Below, one piece after another: positions 26,425 to 34,879 of a stretch of DNA of 64,000 nucleotides. Positions within the stretch are counted from its first letter, which is position 1, and each line of letters starts with the position of its first letter. This DNA is from Actinomycetes bacterium (GTDB lineage Bacteria; Actinomycetota; Actinomycetes; Mycobacteriales; Mycobacteriaceae). The stretch lies in contig JAEZZR010000005.1 in assembly GCA_023418505.1 (NCBI GenBank), positions 157,874-221,873 on the forward strand. Direction: 5' to 3'. The translations under genes were made by a program, and so were the position numbers. The notes under the pieces were generated by a model. That model saw nothing but the letters and a program-made list of their open reading frames with translations. It made no database searches and was not told the DNA's origin.

Positions 26425-28205
26425 GCTTGTGGCTCCTGTACTACCTGATCAGCAACACTGTGCCAGGTGGGATTCGCTGTGACAATCACGGTGATTTTGC
26501 CTTGGCGTAGCTGCTGCACACTGCGCGCCACACGGTCGAGCGTCACTGCATCCAGGCCTGTAGTCGGGTCATCCAAAATTAGGATTTCCGGATCTGCCGC
26601 TAAGGCGCGGGCAAGTGCTACTCGCTGACGCTGACCTCCCGACAAATTCAACCCCGCCTCCCCAATCGGCGTATCTGGCAACTGCTGTAGGTGCTCGGCG
26701 GATCCTCCGAGCCGGTGCACAATGTCACCGCAGCTAGCCGCGTCAAGTGCCGCTGCAATACTCTGCGCCGGGATCTGCCCAGAAGGGTTCAGGTTATCGG
26801 CTAGCGTGCCCTCGAAAACACTGACGCGATGTGGGGCAACAACGATCGAAGGCTGCTCAGCGTCACTCTGCCCTGTTTGATCCCTGCGTGCGACACCATC
26901 GCTCTGCTCTGCTTTCCGACGCCACGCCACCAACTGTTCGTCCACCCTCTGCCGCTGCTCAGCCGTAGTGGGATTCCAAATCGTAAGCCCCTGCGACAAA
27001 GGCACAGTTGTTACGTCGTTAGCTAAATCCTGCTCCTGCCGTGAAGTAATCGCAGCGTCGAGCTCCCCGATGCGCGCCGAGGACGCCTGCCCACGCGCCC
27101 ACCATTCCGTCATCAGCCCCAGCGAAATACCGAACGCACCAAGCGCCGGTGGCACGAGCAACGTCACCGACACCATATCGCCGGTCGAAATCGCACCCGT
27201 CTGCGCCAGGTACAGCGCGTAAATGATGATCCCGATGCTGAAAATTGCCGGGACGATCTGCCGCACGAACGTGAAACCCGAAACGGCTTTCGCCTCGTAG
27301 AGCATGATGCCCAGAGCCTCGTCGGCGGCTTTGTTGAAGCGCTGCTCGGTCATCGTCACCGCGCCCAGCCCCTTGACCACTCGCGACCCTTGCGCCCCAT
27401 CCGTACCAAGCGCCATCGATTGAGCTTCTGCTTTACGACGGGAGGCAGCAATCTTCGTAAGAAACTTGCCTGTCCAGATCGAAACGGCTGTAGTTGCAAT
27501 CGCACCCACCACCAACGCCAGCGACAGGATCCACGAGATTGGGGCGATACTGATCACCGAACCAATCAAATAGCCGACCATGATCATCGGGAAACCGAGG
27601 ATGAACTTGAGTTCGCCGGCCTGTTCGGAGTCCTGATCCAACGTGTTTAGAATCTGACCCGGTGAGAGGTGCGCCGTAGATCCGTGCACCAGATCATCAG
27701 CAAGTTCCTGGCGCACGGTATGTGTGGTGCGAACGGCGCCGAGCTCTACCAGCGCCTCACCTGTGGCATCGAGGAAGTACGTGAGCGCGAAAAGAACCGC
27801 GATGGCACCGGCAATGAGGGCTACGTGAGTCCAGGTGGGATCGTTGAATACGAACTCTGATCCGCGGCCGATTAGCAGCGCTGTGAACGCACCGATACAT
27901 GCCGAACCGGCGGTTGCGGTGAGCGTGAAAGCGCTGGTACGCGGAAATGCCCAGAGGAACCGCCATGCTTGTTTGCGTGGGAGATTTGGCGGTTGTTGGT
28001 CGGTTTTCTGCTGAGCGGCTTGAGCTGGGTGGTTTCGATGATCCAGACGATCGCGTTGGGTGAGCGATGTTCGCCCTACCAGCAGCGATGTTTCTTCTAA
28101 AGGTGGTTGGTCGGGGATAAACCAGTTCCACGTTTTTTGACGCTTATACCGATGCAGGTACTCCGGCTGTTCAGGTGAGGTATCCACATCGTCGGCTTTA
28201 GGCAT
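26421..28205 (-). CDS. ABC exporter half-transporter lacking Walker A
   Basis: The 594-residue protein has an N-terminal 90-residue polar extension, an exporter-type membrane domain (about 90–370) and a truncated nucleotide-binding domain. Where the β-sheet and Walker A should be, residues about 390–450 are a hydrophilic, low-complexity stretch with no GxxGxGKS/T. The signature is canonical (LSGGQRQR, 521–528) and Walker B is present as ILILDDPTTGLD with Asp in place of the catalytic Glu. No H-loop histidine follows. It can therefore give its signature to the partner's Walker A but cannot bind ATP itself. The reading frame is continuous, so this is evolved loss rather than an obvious frameshift. 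Confidence 0.88.
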   Translation of the reverse strand: MPKADDVDTSPEQPEYLHRYKRQKTWNWFIPDQPPLEETSLLVGRTSLTQRDRLDHRNHPAQAAQQKTDQQPPNLPRKQAWRFLWAFPRTSAFTLTATAGSACIGAFTALLIGRGSEFVFNDPTWTHVALIAGAIAVLFALTYFLDATGEALVELGAVRTTHTVRQELADDLVHGSTAHLSPGQILNTLDQDSEQAGELKFILGFPMIMVGYLIGSVISIAPISWILSLALVVGAIATTAVSIWTGKFLTKIAASRRKAEAQSMALGTDGAQGSRVVKGLGAVTMTEQRFNKAADEALGIMLYEAKAVSGFTFVRQIVPAIFSIGIIIYALYLAQTGAISTGDMVSVTLLVPPALGAFGISLGLMTEWWARGQASSARIGELDAAITSRQEQDLANDVTTVPLSQGLTIWNPTTAEQRQRVDEQLVAWRRKAEQSDGVARRDQTGQSDAEQPSIVVAPHRVSVFEGTLADNLNPSGQIPAQSIAAALDAASCGDIVHRLGGSAEHLQQLPDTPIGEAGLNLSGGQRQRVALARALAADPEILILDDPTTGLDAVTLDRVARSVQQLRQGKITVIVTANPTWHSVADQVVQEPQA

Positions 28206-28339
28206 GAGCTACACGTTAGCGCAGAAGTGCCAGGACGTGCTGATTAATAGCGGGGAGAGTGTTGGTGGTTGGATCGGGTTGGTGGCGGGGGTTGGTGGCG
28301 GAGTTGGTTCAATTGCAACCGGAGCTACCTTCTTCTACG
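28206..28339. other. short G/T-rich gap
   Basis: This gap contains a GGTTGG-rich stretch with near-direct repeats of GGTTGGTGGCGG and a small GGTT/AACC hairpin near 28310. It separates the ABC operon promoter from the end of the Gly-rich protein gene. Confidence 0.4.
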
Positions 28340-30196
28340 TTAAATCTTCTTTTTCTTGCGGCGCCCTAAGCCACCGATAATCGGGTTAACCGTCTTCGGA
28401 CGCTCACCGAATAACTCCAACTGATACTGGTACTGCTCGTAATCCTCAGCGGACACCAACCCATTGACCCTCCGGGTTCGCACGGCCACTGATGCCCGCG
28501 GTACCCGAGCCTTCTGCGCTTTCGCCGAACCACCAGTATTGTTCGCACCTTGGTTGAGGATGCCACCAGCAGCGCCTGCACCACCAACACCACCGGCTCC
28601 CATAGCACCAGAACCACCACGAGCAGCAGAGGTGTTATTAGTCGATCCAGTCTGCGATGAACTACCCGAACCATTGGGCAAGCCACCCTGCAGCCCATTG
28701 CCAACACCACCAGGCACGCCACCAACAAACCCACCAAAGCCACCACCAACACGGCCACCAACACCACCACTGAAACCACCAGCCCCAGAGCCAGTGCCAG
28801 CGCCAGAGCCTGGGCCACCATTGACGTTTCGAACTCCACGGCTGGCCGAACCCGCATGACCACCGCTAGCGCCCTGCCCACCTGACTGTGTCGCGTGGTT
28901 GCCACCTACGGTGTTGAAACCAGCAGCATTGACTCCACCATTCGAAGGAGCGCCTGTTCCTGGGATTCCACCACCACTGATACCAGCAGGAGCACTATTG
29001 AAACCACCACCGCTATTCGTAGGCACTCCAGCAGCACCCGTAGCAGTTGTTGGTGCACTGTTCATTCTCGTCGGGCTTACACCACTAGCCCCCGAACCAC
29101 CAGACACTCCAGGAGCAGCCGACGAAGCATTCGAACCAGCTGTCATTGCCTGCGGCGATGAACCCACAGACGACGATGTAGCCGACACACTCGAAGACGG
29201 TTGCACCCCACCCGTTATAGGACTGCCCGATAGTTCAAAGGAACCCGCCACAGTCGCACCCTTCGGGGCAGTGGCAACATCGACAACCGATGAGACTCCA
29301 CCAACACCAGCAGGATCCGCCAACGACACCACCTTCGGCACCGCATGCTGCAACTGAGGAAGATACGAACCAGTCATAAACTGGGTAATCGCTGTGCGTT
29401 CAAAGGCTTCCTTTTCTACTGGGTTATCAATGAACTGTGATTGGCCAGCAATAATCGACAAGTGATTCACCGCCATCGACTTCACCGCAGGTAACACCTG
29501 TAAATGTCCTGCCATCACACCCGCAGTGCTAGCGATACGATCCGCGGTCATCGCCATCGACGTTAAAGTCGCATCAGCGGCAATAAACACGTCCCCTGTG
29601 TTTGAGGAAATCAAATCACCAGTGACAGTCAACACTTGTGAGGCAATATCAGACATCATGGTGGCGTATTGTGTCCAAAACGCCACCGCGTCCCCGACAG
29701 CTGCATCATCAGTGGCGTCAAACAGTGCCAAGAGTTCTTCTAAACCCATGCTGGCTTCAGCACCCAACACAGCTGGAGTAAACGTCAGTGGCCCTGGGGC
29801 GAAGACTGGGCGGTCGATAAACGCCACTGGTACAGGCGCGGATGCGTCGATTTTGTTGATTTGTGCGATGGTGGGTGCATCGGTGAGGAAATCGAATTTG
29901 GCAAACGCTTCAGCCAACAAAGCCTCATGAGCACGTAAAGCATCTTCCAGCCGTCCAAGGTTTCGTGATGCCCAGTCGAGCTGATTTCTTACTAATTCTG
30001 CAACGACAACTGCGGATCCCATGCTGCCTGAAATTGCAGCTTGATGCTGAGCAGCTACAGCCTGCATCGACGACACCGGCGAATAGCCGGTCAAGGAAAC
30101 TGGCTGGCGCATTATTCCGACTGTTAGTTGAGCCGATGCATCCGAACCAATTTTACCGCTGTTAAGTGAACTGAGTTCTGCGTGAAATTCCAACAT
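28340..30196 (-). CDS. WXG/PPE-like helical protein with long Gly/Ser-rich tail
   Basis: The 618-residue protein has no signal peptide. Its N-terminal half (about 1–290) is predominantly helical and Ala-rich. A segment LNSGKIG (11–17) recalls the PPE-type SxNSG start, and a tryptophan turn (NQLDWASRNLG, 71–81) recalls WXG100 helical hairpins. Residues about 300–540 are low-complexity Gly/Ser/Thr/Val with many GG and SG repeats. The C-terminal 75 residues are basic and end in RRKKKK. Type VII (ESX) substrates combine such an N-terminus with a flexible tail, so secretion by that route is possible, but no ESX genes lie in the window and the assignment is an inference. GGGGGA lies 6 nt before the ATG. 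The lipoprotein gene ends 2 nt upstream. Confidence 0.55.
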   Translation of the reverse strand: MLEFHAELSSLNSGKIGSDASAQLTVGIMRQPVSLTGYSPVSSMQAVAAQHQAAISGSMGSAVVVAELVRNQLDWASRNLGRLEDALRAHEALLAEAFAKFDFLTDAPTIAQINKIDASAPVPVAFIDRPVFAPGPLTFTPAVLGAEASMGLEELLALFDATDDAAVGDAVAFWTQYATMMSDIASQVLTVTGDLISSNTGDVFIAADATLTSMAMTADRIASTAGVMAGHLQVLPAVKSMAVNHLSIIAGQSQFIDNPVEKEAFERTAITQFMTGSYLPQLQHAVPKVVSLADPAGVGGVSSVVDVATAPKGATVAGSFELSGSPITGGVQPSSSVSATSSSVGSSPQAMTAGSNASSAAPGVSGGSGASGVSPTRMNSAPTTATGAAGVPTNSGGGFNSAPAGISGGGIPGTGAPSNGGVNAAGFNTVGGNHATQSGGQGASGGHAGSASRGVRNVNGGPGSGAGTGSGAGGFSGGVGGRVGGGFGGFVGGVPGGVGNGLQGGLPNGSGSSSQTGSTNNTSAARGGSGAMGAGGVGGAGAAGGILNQGANNTGGSAKAQKARVPRASVAVRTRRVNGLVSAEDYEQYQYQLELFGERPKTVNPIIGGLGRRKKKKI

Positions 30197-30198
30197 AT

Positions 30199-30996
30199 CT
30201 AATCCCCCAAAAATATTTTCTGAAAATCATGAATTGCACGACCACACGCCCCTTCGAATGTTTCGTAAGCGATGTGCTCCTCATCAACTTTTTCCTTCAC
30301 TTGTACTGTGACCCCGATTGGTCCGGCCTGTGTATCAATGAAGGCATAGCATTCAGGACCCGCCAAGGTCGGCACTTCCAAGATCATGTAGTCAAAACCG
30401 TTGTGTTCATGGAGCTCATAAGGGCCGTACTCGTCATCGCCATTAGCGCGGTCGTATTTGTACAAGACCAGCTCAACTCCAGTTAAATCTCGTGCATCAA
30501 TCGGACAACTTTGTGAGTACGGATTCTTACGGTATTTCTCCTCGATATCTGTAACACCGAACCCGCGGGTCTCCATACGATGCCGTATCTCAGGGATCTC
30601 ACACGGATAGCGCAATGCCCACTGACCGTTCTTATAATCCCAATAACCATCACTACGAAGTGTTGCATCCAACGGTGATGCTGCCGTATTCAACCGATAA
30701 ACCGCAGCAGCCATCCCCTCTTCCTTAATCAGAAGCGGCTTGCCCAGTGCCTCACGGATTTCTTTTTCCAACGCTGGATCAGGCTCTGGCGTTTCGACCA
30801 CCTCAGGCTCTAAAGACTTATACGACGTCAGCACCGGCAGCTCAGAATCAGCTCCAGCTTTCTGACATCCGGTTACACCCCACGATCCCCCAGCTACTCC
30901 GACGAGCACCAAAGCAGTAATTACCTGGCGTCGAAGTAGCCGCCAAGAACATCGCACCCCACAGCCAGTTGATGATCGGCTATATGTGAACCACAC
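30199..30996 (-). CDS. predicted lipoprotein of unknown function
   Basis: From the GTG at 30994–30996 (preceded by GGGGAGGG) the product is 265 residues. After a basic segment (RLLRRQ) comes a hydrophobic stretch and a lipobox, WGVTGC, near residue 45, followed by a polar acidic region (VVETPEPDPALEKE). The mature part, about 215 residues, contains mixed α/β segments with several Tyr/Trp and two or three cysteines (ending CGRAIHDFQKIFLGD). I recognise no family. Alternatives are the GTG at 30957, which would shorten the signal peptide, or a much longer frame to 31089. It is in a tight operon with the Gly-rich WXG/PPE-like protein, which suggests a shared role at the cell envelope. Confidence 0.65.
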   Translation of the reverse strand: MWFTYSRSSTGCGVRCSWRLLRRQVITALVLVGVAGGSWGVTGCQKAGADSELPVLTSYKSLEPEVVETPEPDPALEKEIREALGKPLLIKEEGMAAAVYRLNTAASPLDATLRSDGYWDYKNGQWALRYPCEIPEIRHRMETRGFGVTDIEEKYRKNPYSQSCPIDARDLTGVELVLYKYDRANGDDEYGPYELHEHNGFDYMILEVPTLAGPECYAFIDTQAGPIGVTVQVKEKVDEEHIAYETFEGACGRAIHDFQKIFLGD

Positions 30997-31152
30997 TATC
31001 CCTCCCCGTATTTCAGCTATCCCCTCGAAGACATGCTCCGTCACATGATCTTGCCAACGTTTATAGCACGAAAAGTAGGCTAACGGCACTGGTTATTCTC
31101 TCACTGACAATTGATCAAGCCTGCTCATGGCCGACAAGTTTTCTGTCTAAGG
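30997..31152. other. promoter region of the lipoprotein operon
   Basis: No gene or clear repeat is visible here; it must contain the promoter for the minus-strand lipoprotein/WXG-like operon. Confidence 0.35.
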
Positions 31153-31396
31153 GCCAAGCACCATGGCATGGTGCAAAATGCACAGTAAACCACGCTGAAA
31201 AGCTGGATTCAGCCGGAACTCACTGTGCAAACTGCATCATGAGGATGCAGAAACGTCCAAAGAAATCAATAAAATCGCCGATTCCAGCCATAAAAGTTGT
31301 GCAAAATGCACCTTCGATGGTGCACAAACGCACAGTGATTTCGCGTTATAAGGCCGTCACGGTGTGCATGACTGTGCATTCCGCACCAAACCGCTG
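31153..31396. repeat. interspersed TGTGCA hairpin repeat, cluster A
   Basis: At least four units of one repeat family lie here. One on the minus strand spans 31158–31188. Plus-strand units are at 31221–31266, 31296–31340 and 31367–31390. The full unit reads roughly TGTGCA-N4-TGCAYC, a 4–5 nt loop, GRTGC, then AAACGTCCA, so the inner part folds into a hairpin (for example CTGCATC … GATGCAG at 31232–31250). Related clusters lie at 34210–34436 and 63655–63797. There is no transposase or terminal repeat, and no gene lies inside. Confidence 0.75.
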
Positions 31397-31461
31397 ATAG
31401 AAGCAATTTCTCTATCCCAAGCAACCTGCACCATTCTAAAGGCTTTCCGCCACTATTGATT

Positions 31462-31478
31462 ATCGTCACAGTGACGAT
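31462..31478. promoter_or_regulatory. 17-nt perfect palindrome, possible operator
   Basis: ATCGTCAC and GTGACGAT flank one A, 228 nt upstream of the LAKTG surface protein start. The core matches the site at 144–160. A weaker copy (GTCACTGTGAC, 34498–34508) follows the repeat cluster on the other side of the surface gene. Confidence 0.45.
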
Positions 31479-31706
31479 AGCTACCCCACCAACCCCCTAG
31501 CCCCAAATCTATTAATCTCCCCAAACCTCCCAAATCCCACTTCTCAAGAACCACATGCCCTTACGCCAACACCCAACCACCCCCACAACGTATTTCCCGA
31601 TTGCGCCCCCCCTCTTCGTCCCTAAGATAAACCCCACGGTAAGGGCACACAAACGCTAAGTTTGCCCCCTCACCACAGTGACTTTCACAAATTCATAAGG
31701 AGTTTC

Positions 31707-34001
31707 ATGAAACTCAAGATCAACACAGCACTGGCTGCTGCCGTGCTGTCTATGGCACTCATACCCGGAGTAGCCACCGCTTCGTCTACTACTACAGACG
31801 AGGCAACCACCACCGAACAGGTAACGAACACCACGACAACCACGTCGACAAAGTCGCAGGAAACTACCACAGCGACCTCCACCGTGGATCGCACAGAATC
31901 CACATCAACACCAACGCGCACCACACAGCGCCCAGCATCGCCAACCACTTCAACGGCACGCGATACCGAAGACACAACTGACACGGATTCAACCGATTCC
32001 GAAGAATCCTCCCCACGGAGCCGCGACACAGAAGCACCGGCCAATCAAGAGGCTGACACCAACCAAGACACAGACGAAACCGAAGACGTATCAACAACGT
32101 CTGAGACTCCCGCTCCTCGCTTCTTCGCCGTGGATTCGGAAACAGGTAAAGCTCTGGTCGGAGCCCGGATGGCAGCCGATAGCGAAAATATGGTCACTGG
32201 CCAGTTTGAGCGAGGTTCCGAAGCGCAAATCTACCAAAGCGGCGACTCGGTCAGCCAAGAATTGATGTTCTACGAATGGCCAAGTGGTATCAGTGAAGAT
32301 GGCACCCCAACCGATCGTTTCCATATTCGCGTAATTCAGCCTCCAGTGGGCTATGAAGAGAACGATGCATCTGGAACGATCTATGCAACTACTGACGGTT
32401 GGGAATCCACCGGCGACATTCGCGAGATCGAACCAAACGTATTCGCCATCCCATTTACGAGAGTTGATCCTACTGAGCATGAGTCAGGCACTGAAGATAC
32501 CCCTCTAACTAACGACGAGTTTGTTTATCCACGCTTCATTACGGTCGACCGAGCTACAGGCGAACCTGTTAGCGGATCATTCTGGGGTGGGGAATCGTGC
32601 AGCGCTAATCGTCCCGATGCAGAATGGTCATGCGAATCCCTAGACGGCTACTACTTCCCAATGAGGAATGACGGCAACTTCTTAATTGCGACTATTCCTA
32701 TGAACGCCGCAGGTAGCCACACTATGGAACTACGAAATCGCCAATCTGCTCCAAACTGTTCACTCGTCGAAGAACCAGTTCATTGGAATTATGATGGTGC
32801 TACGCAAAGCACATCTGTCTGGGGTGGTGGAGTATATAAGGTTTATGAAGATGAACCTACTGAAGTCAGCGGTACCCCTAATCGAAATGTACTTTACGCC
32901 ATTCCATTAGATTGCGATCCAGCTCCGATTTGTACTGCGGATGATGCACCCGATATCGAAGTAGATCAGTCCACGGTCTTTACGGGACCAAATGAGCCCG
33001 TAACTAGTCGGTACGCTCGGGAAAACAAGACCGAGAATTTCACGCCGGTGTTCAAGCTTGGACGCGATGATGGTCGAATCCTTCATGGATCTTTATGGCA
33101 TGTACAGCTTTACAGCCGTGAAGAAGGATCTGATACCTGGGTTGCTAGCAACGATGGCGATATCGTTGAAATGAATGCAGATGGAGTTTTCTATTCTAGA
33201 GATCTCGTATATTCGCCGTACGTAGCTGAGTACGTAGTGGTGACAAAAGAAGTCGAACCTTCTCCTGGCTACGCTATCAACCCTCGAACGTTCGTTTTCC
33301 ACGGAACTCGTGAACCAGAGAGCACACAGAATCGTGCCTACGAATGGGTAGGTTATGAAGGCGCAACCGTAGACTTCGATTCTGATGCCGGCACCCTCGA
33401 AATCGACCGCAGCAACGAAGTCACCGACCCTGCCGAGAAAACACTCGTTGATTACGGCAAGTGGGGATTTGGTATCACGAATCCAACCACTGACGGCAAT
33501 GAGTGCACCGATCCCGAAGATCCTTCGACGCCAGTAGATCCAGAGGATCCAACTGACCCCGCAGATCCAACTGATCCTTCCGATCCATCGGACCCAAGTA
33601 AGCCGGGCGACCCTTCCGATCCATCAGAGCCAGGCAAACCAACTGATCCGAGCAAGCCAGGAGATCCAAGTGAACCAGGCAAGCCATCGGATCCGTCAAA
33701 GCCAGGTAAGCCTGAAGATCCAACCAAACCGGGCAAGCCAGGTGAACCAGGAAAACCAAGTGAGCCAGGCAAGCCAAGTGAGCCAGGCAAGCCAAGCTCT
33801 CCAGGATCTGGCGACAAGTCCGATCCTTCCAAGCCAGGTACCAGTGGCGAGTCCTCCCAAGGATCGAAGGGATCCCAGGACAATCGCGGAGGCGGATCCC
33901 TCGCTAAGACAGGCGCTTCCGTAGGTGGCGTACTCCTAGTCAGTGCAATTCTTGTAGCACTAGGTATATTCCTCGTTCGACGCCGCTCCGAACAAGGGTA
34001 A
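31707..34001 (+). CDS. LAKTG-anchored cell-surface protein 1
   Basis: AAGGAG lies a few nt before the ATG at 31707. The 764-residue product has a signal peptide (MKLKINTALAAAVLSMALIPGVATA, cleaved near residue 25). A Thr/Ser/Glu-rich stretch of about 110 residues follows, then a folded region (about 135–590) with regularly placed cysteines and repeats of the type FAVDSETGKAL and ITVDRATGEPVSGSFWGGESCS. Next comes a wall-spanning Pro/Asp/Lys/Gly repeat region (PSDPSKPG and EPGKPSEPGKP, about 605–720). It ends in a sorting signal: LAKTG (732–736), a hydrophobic helix, and RRRSEQG. Sortases of corynebacteria accept LAxTG-type signals. It is paralogous to the protein at 57216–59468. An adhesin or pilus-base role is an inference; no sortase gene is nearby. 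Confidence 0.85.
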   Translation: MKLKINTALAAAVLSMALIPGVATASSTTTDEATTTEQVTNTTTTTSTKSQETTTATSTVDRTESTSTPTRTTQRPASPTTSTARDTEDTTDTDSTDSEESSPRSRDTEAPANQEADTNQDTDETEDVSTTSETPAPRFFAVDSETGKALVGARMAADSENMVTGQFERGSEAQIYQSGDSVSQELMFYEWPSGISEDGTPTDRFHIRVIQPPVGYEENDASGTIYATTDGWESTGDIREIEPNVFAIPFTRVDPTEHESGTEDTPLTNDEFVYPRFITVDRATGEPVSGSFWGGESCSANRPDAEWSCESLDGYYFPMRNDGNFLIATIPMNAAGSHTMELRNRQSAPNCSLVEEPVHWNYDGATQSTSVWGGGVYKVYEDEPTEVSGTPNRNVLYAIPLDCDPAPICTADDAPDIEVDQSTVFTGPNEPVTSRYARENKTENFTPVFKLGRDDGRILHGSLWHVQLYSREEGSDTWVASNDGDIVEMNADGVFYSRDLVYSPYVAEYVVVTKEVEPSPGYAINPRTFVFHGTREPESTQNRAYEWVGYEGATVDFDSDAGTLEIDRSNEVTDPAEKTLVDYGKWGFGITNPTTDGNECTDPEDPSTPVDPEDPTDPADPTDPSDPSDPSKPGDPSDPSEPGKPTDPSKPGDPSEPGKPSDPSKPGKPEDPTKPGKPGEPGKPSEPGKPSEPGKPSSPGSGDKSDPSKPGTSGESSQGSKGSQDNRGGGSLAKTGASVGGVLLVSAILVALGIFLVRRRSEQG

Positions 34002-34038
34002 AGATTTCAATCCCTCGACTTAATCGCGGCTTGTAATT

Positions 34039-34056
34039 GGTGCGGCTTGCCGCACC
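34039..34056. other. 8-bp perfect hairpin after the surface gene
   Basis: GGTGCGGC and GCCGCACC are joined by TT. It sits 15 nt before the main terminator of the surface gene. Confidence 0.6.
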
Positions 34057-34070
34057 GTTCGAACTAGACG

Positions 34071-34106
34071 AAAGACTCCGGTACTCCCCGAGTGCCGGAG
34101 TCTTTT
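34071..34106 (+). terminator. rho-independent terminator of surface protein 1
   Basis: AAAGACTCCGGTACT (34071–34085) pairs with AGTGCCGGAGTCTTTT (34091–34106), one wobble pair, and ends in TTTT. Confidence 0.85.
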
Positions 34107-34209
34107 CGTTCGCTCTTGTACGCCAACTCAGTCACATAGCGCACGAGATACCGTCCGAAAGGTGTCACGGAGCCTATCCGAAACTGCGCGCTAAATCCGT
34201 CACAAATCA

Positions 34210-34436
34210 GTGGATGCGGATTGCACATAATATCAATGCGATTTCAGCCAATTAGCAGAAAATTATGGACGTTTCTGCACCCTCATGATGCGGAACCGCA
34301 CAATAAGATTCGATCAAAACCCCATTTTGCCTTAAATTAATGTGCAGACTGCATCTTCGATGGTGCGGAAACGTACAAAGAATTCGATGCGCGCTCAGTA
34401 GATCAAGCATTCAACTGTGCAGTCTGCACCATTGCC
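34210..34436. repeat. interspersed TGTGCA hairpin repeat, cluster B
   Basis: Units of the same family as cluster A lie on the minus strand (34210–34229 partial; 34265–34302 full) and the plus strand (34341–34382 full; 34411–34430 partial). The full minus-strand unit matches the cluster A unit at 31223–31259 almost throughout, including GCATCATGAGG and TGCAGAAACGTCCA. Clusters A and B bracket the surface protein gene, and each is followed about 85–100 nt later by a GTCAC-N-GTGAC palindrome. Confidence 0.75.
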
Positions 34437-34637
34437 CAGGTAGAACGCATTTTCTGAATATAAGCATCATGCGCCGCCCGCAGAGAGATCTAATTACGTC
34501 ACTGTGACTTTATAACCACTACCAAGGGCAGCCACCGCCTATTAAAGATAACTATAAAGTCTATCCAAGACACAAGTCCAAGTAGACCGGGCAATTGAGT
34601 AAAGCAACAATAGCGTAAGACGCATAATACGAGTAAT

Positions 34638-34673
34638 ACAAAAAATGCAGCTCCCGCTTCACACAAGAGCCAC
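34638..34673 (-). terminator. terminator of tRNA-Pro
   Basis: On the minus strand GTGGCTC pairs with GAGCTGC (two wobble pairs), followed by ATTTTTT. It lies 14–50 nt after the tRNA 3' end. Confidence 0.65.
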
Positions 34674-34686
34674 ATTCAATAAATTG

Positions 34687-34760
34687 TCGGGCTGACCGGA
34701 TTTGAACCGACGACCCCCTCACCCCCAGTGAGGTGCGCTACCAAGCTGCGCTACAGCCCG
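34687..34760 (-). tRNA. tRNA-Pro (GGG anticodon)
   Basis: The cloverleaf is complete on the minus strand: acceptor stem CGGGCTG/CAGCCCG, D arm GCGC…GCGC, anticodon stem CCTCA/TGAGG with loop CTGGGGG giving anticodon GGG, and T arm with TTCAAAT. The discriminator is A (34687). The CCA end is not encoded. It borders the repeat-rich region with the surface protein, a common setting for island boundaries. Confidence 0.97.
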
Positions 34761-34879
34761 TCCGTCTCACTCACCTCAGCGAGTGCGACCTTAAATAAAT
34801 TACCGGAAAGCACTGCCCCCAGCAAAACCCAGCAGCTACCAGCACACCGGCAATCACCAAACCCCCAGCAACCACTCCA

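Noticed and set aside
26421..28205. Frameshift as the cause of the missing Walker A in the second ABC subunit
   Set aside because: The frame is continuous, the replaced stretch is hydrophilic throughout, and no P-loop motif is seen in another frame of that strand.
31153..34436. Insertion sequence made by the repeat clusters
   Set aside because: No transposase, no target-site duplication and no terminal inverted repeat pair can be seen.
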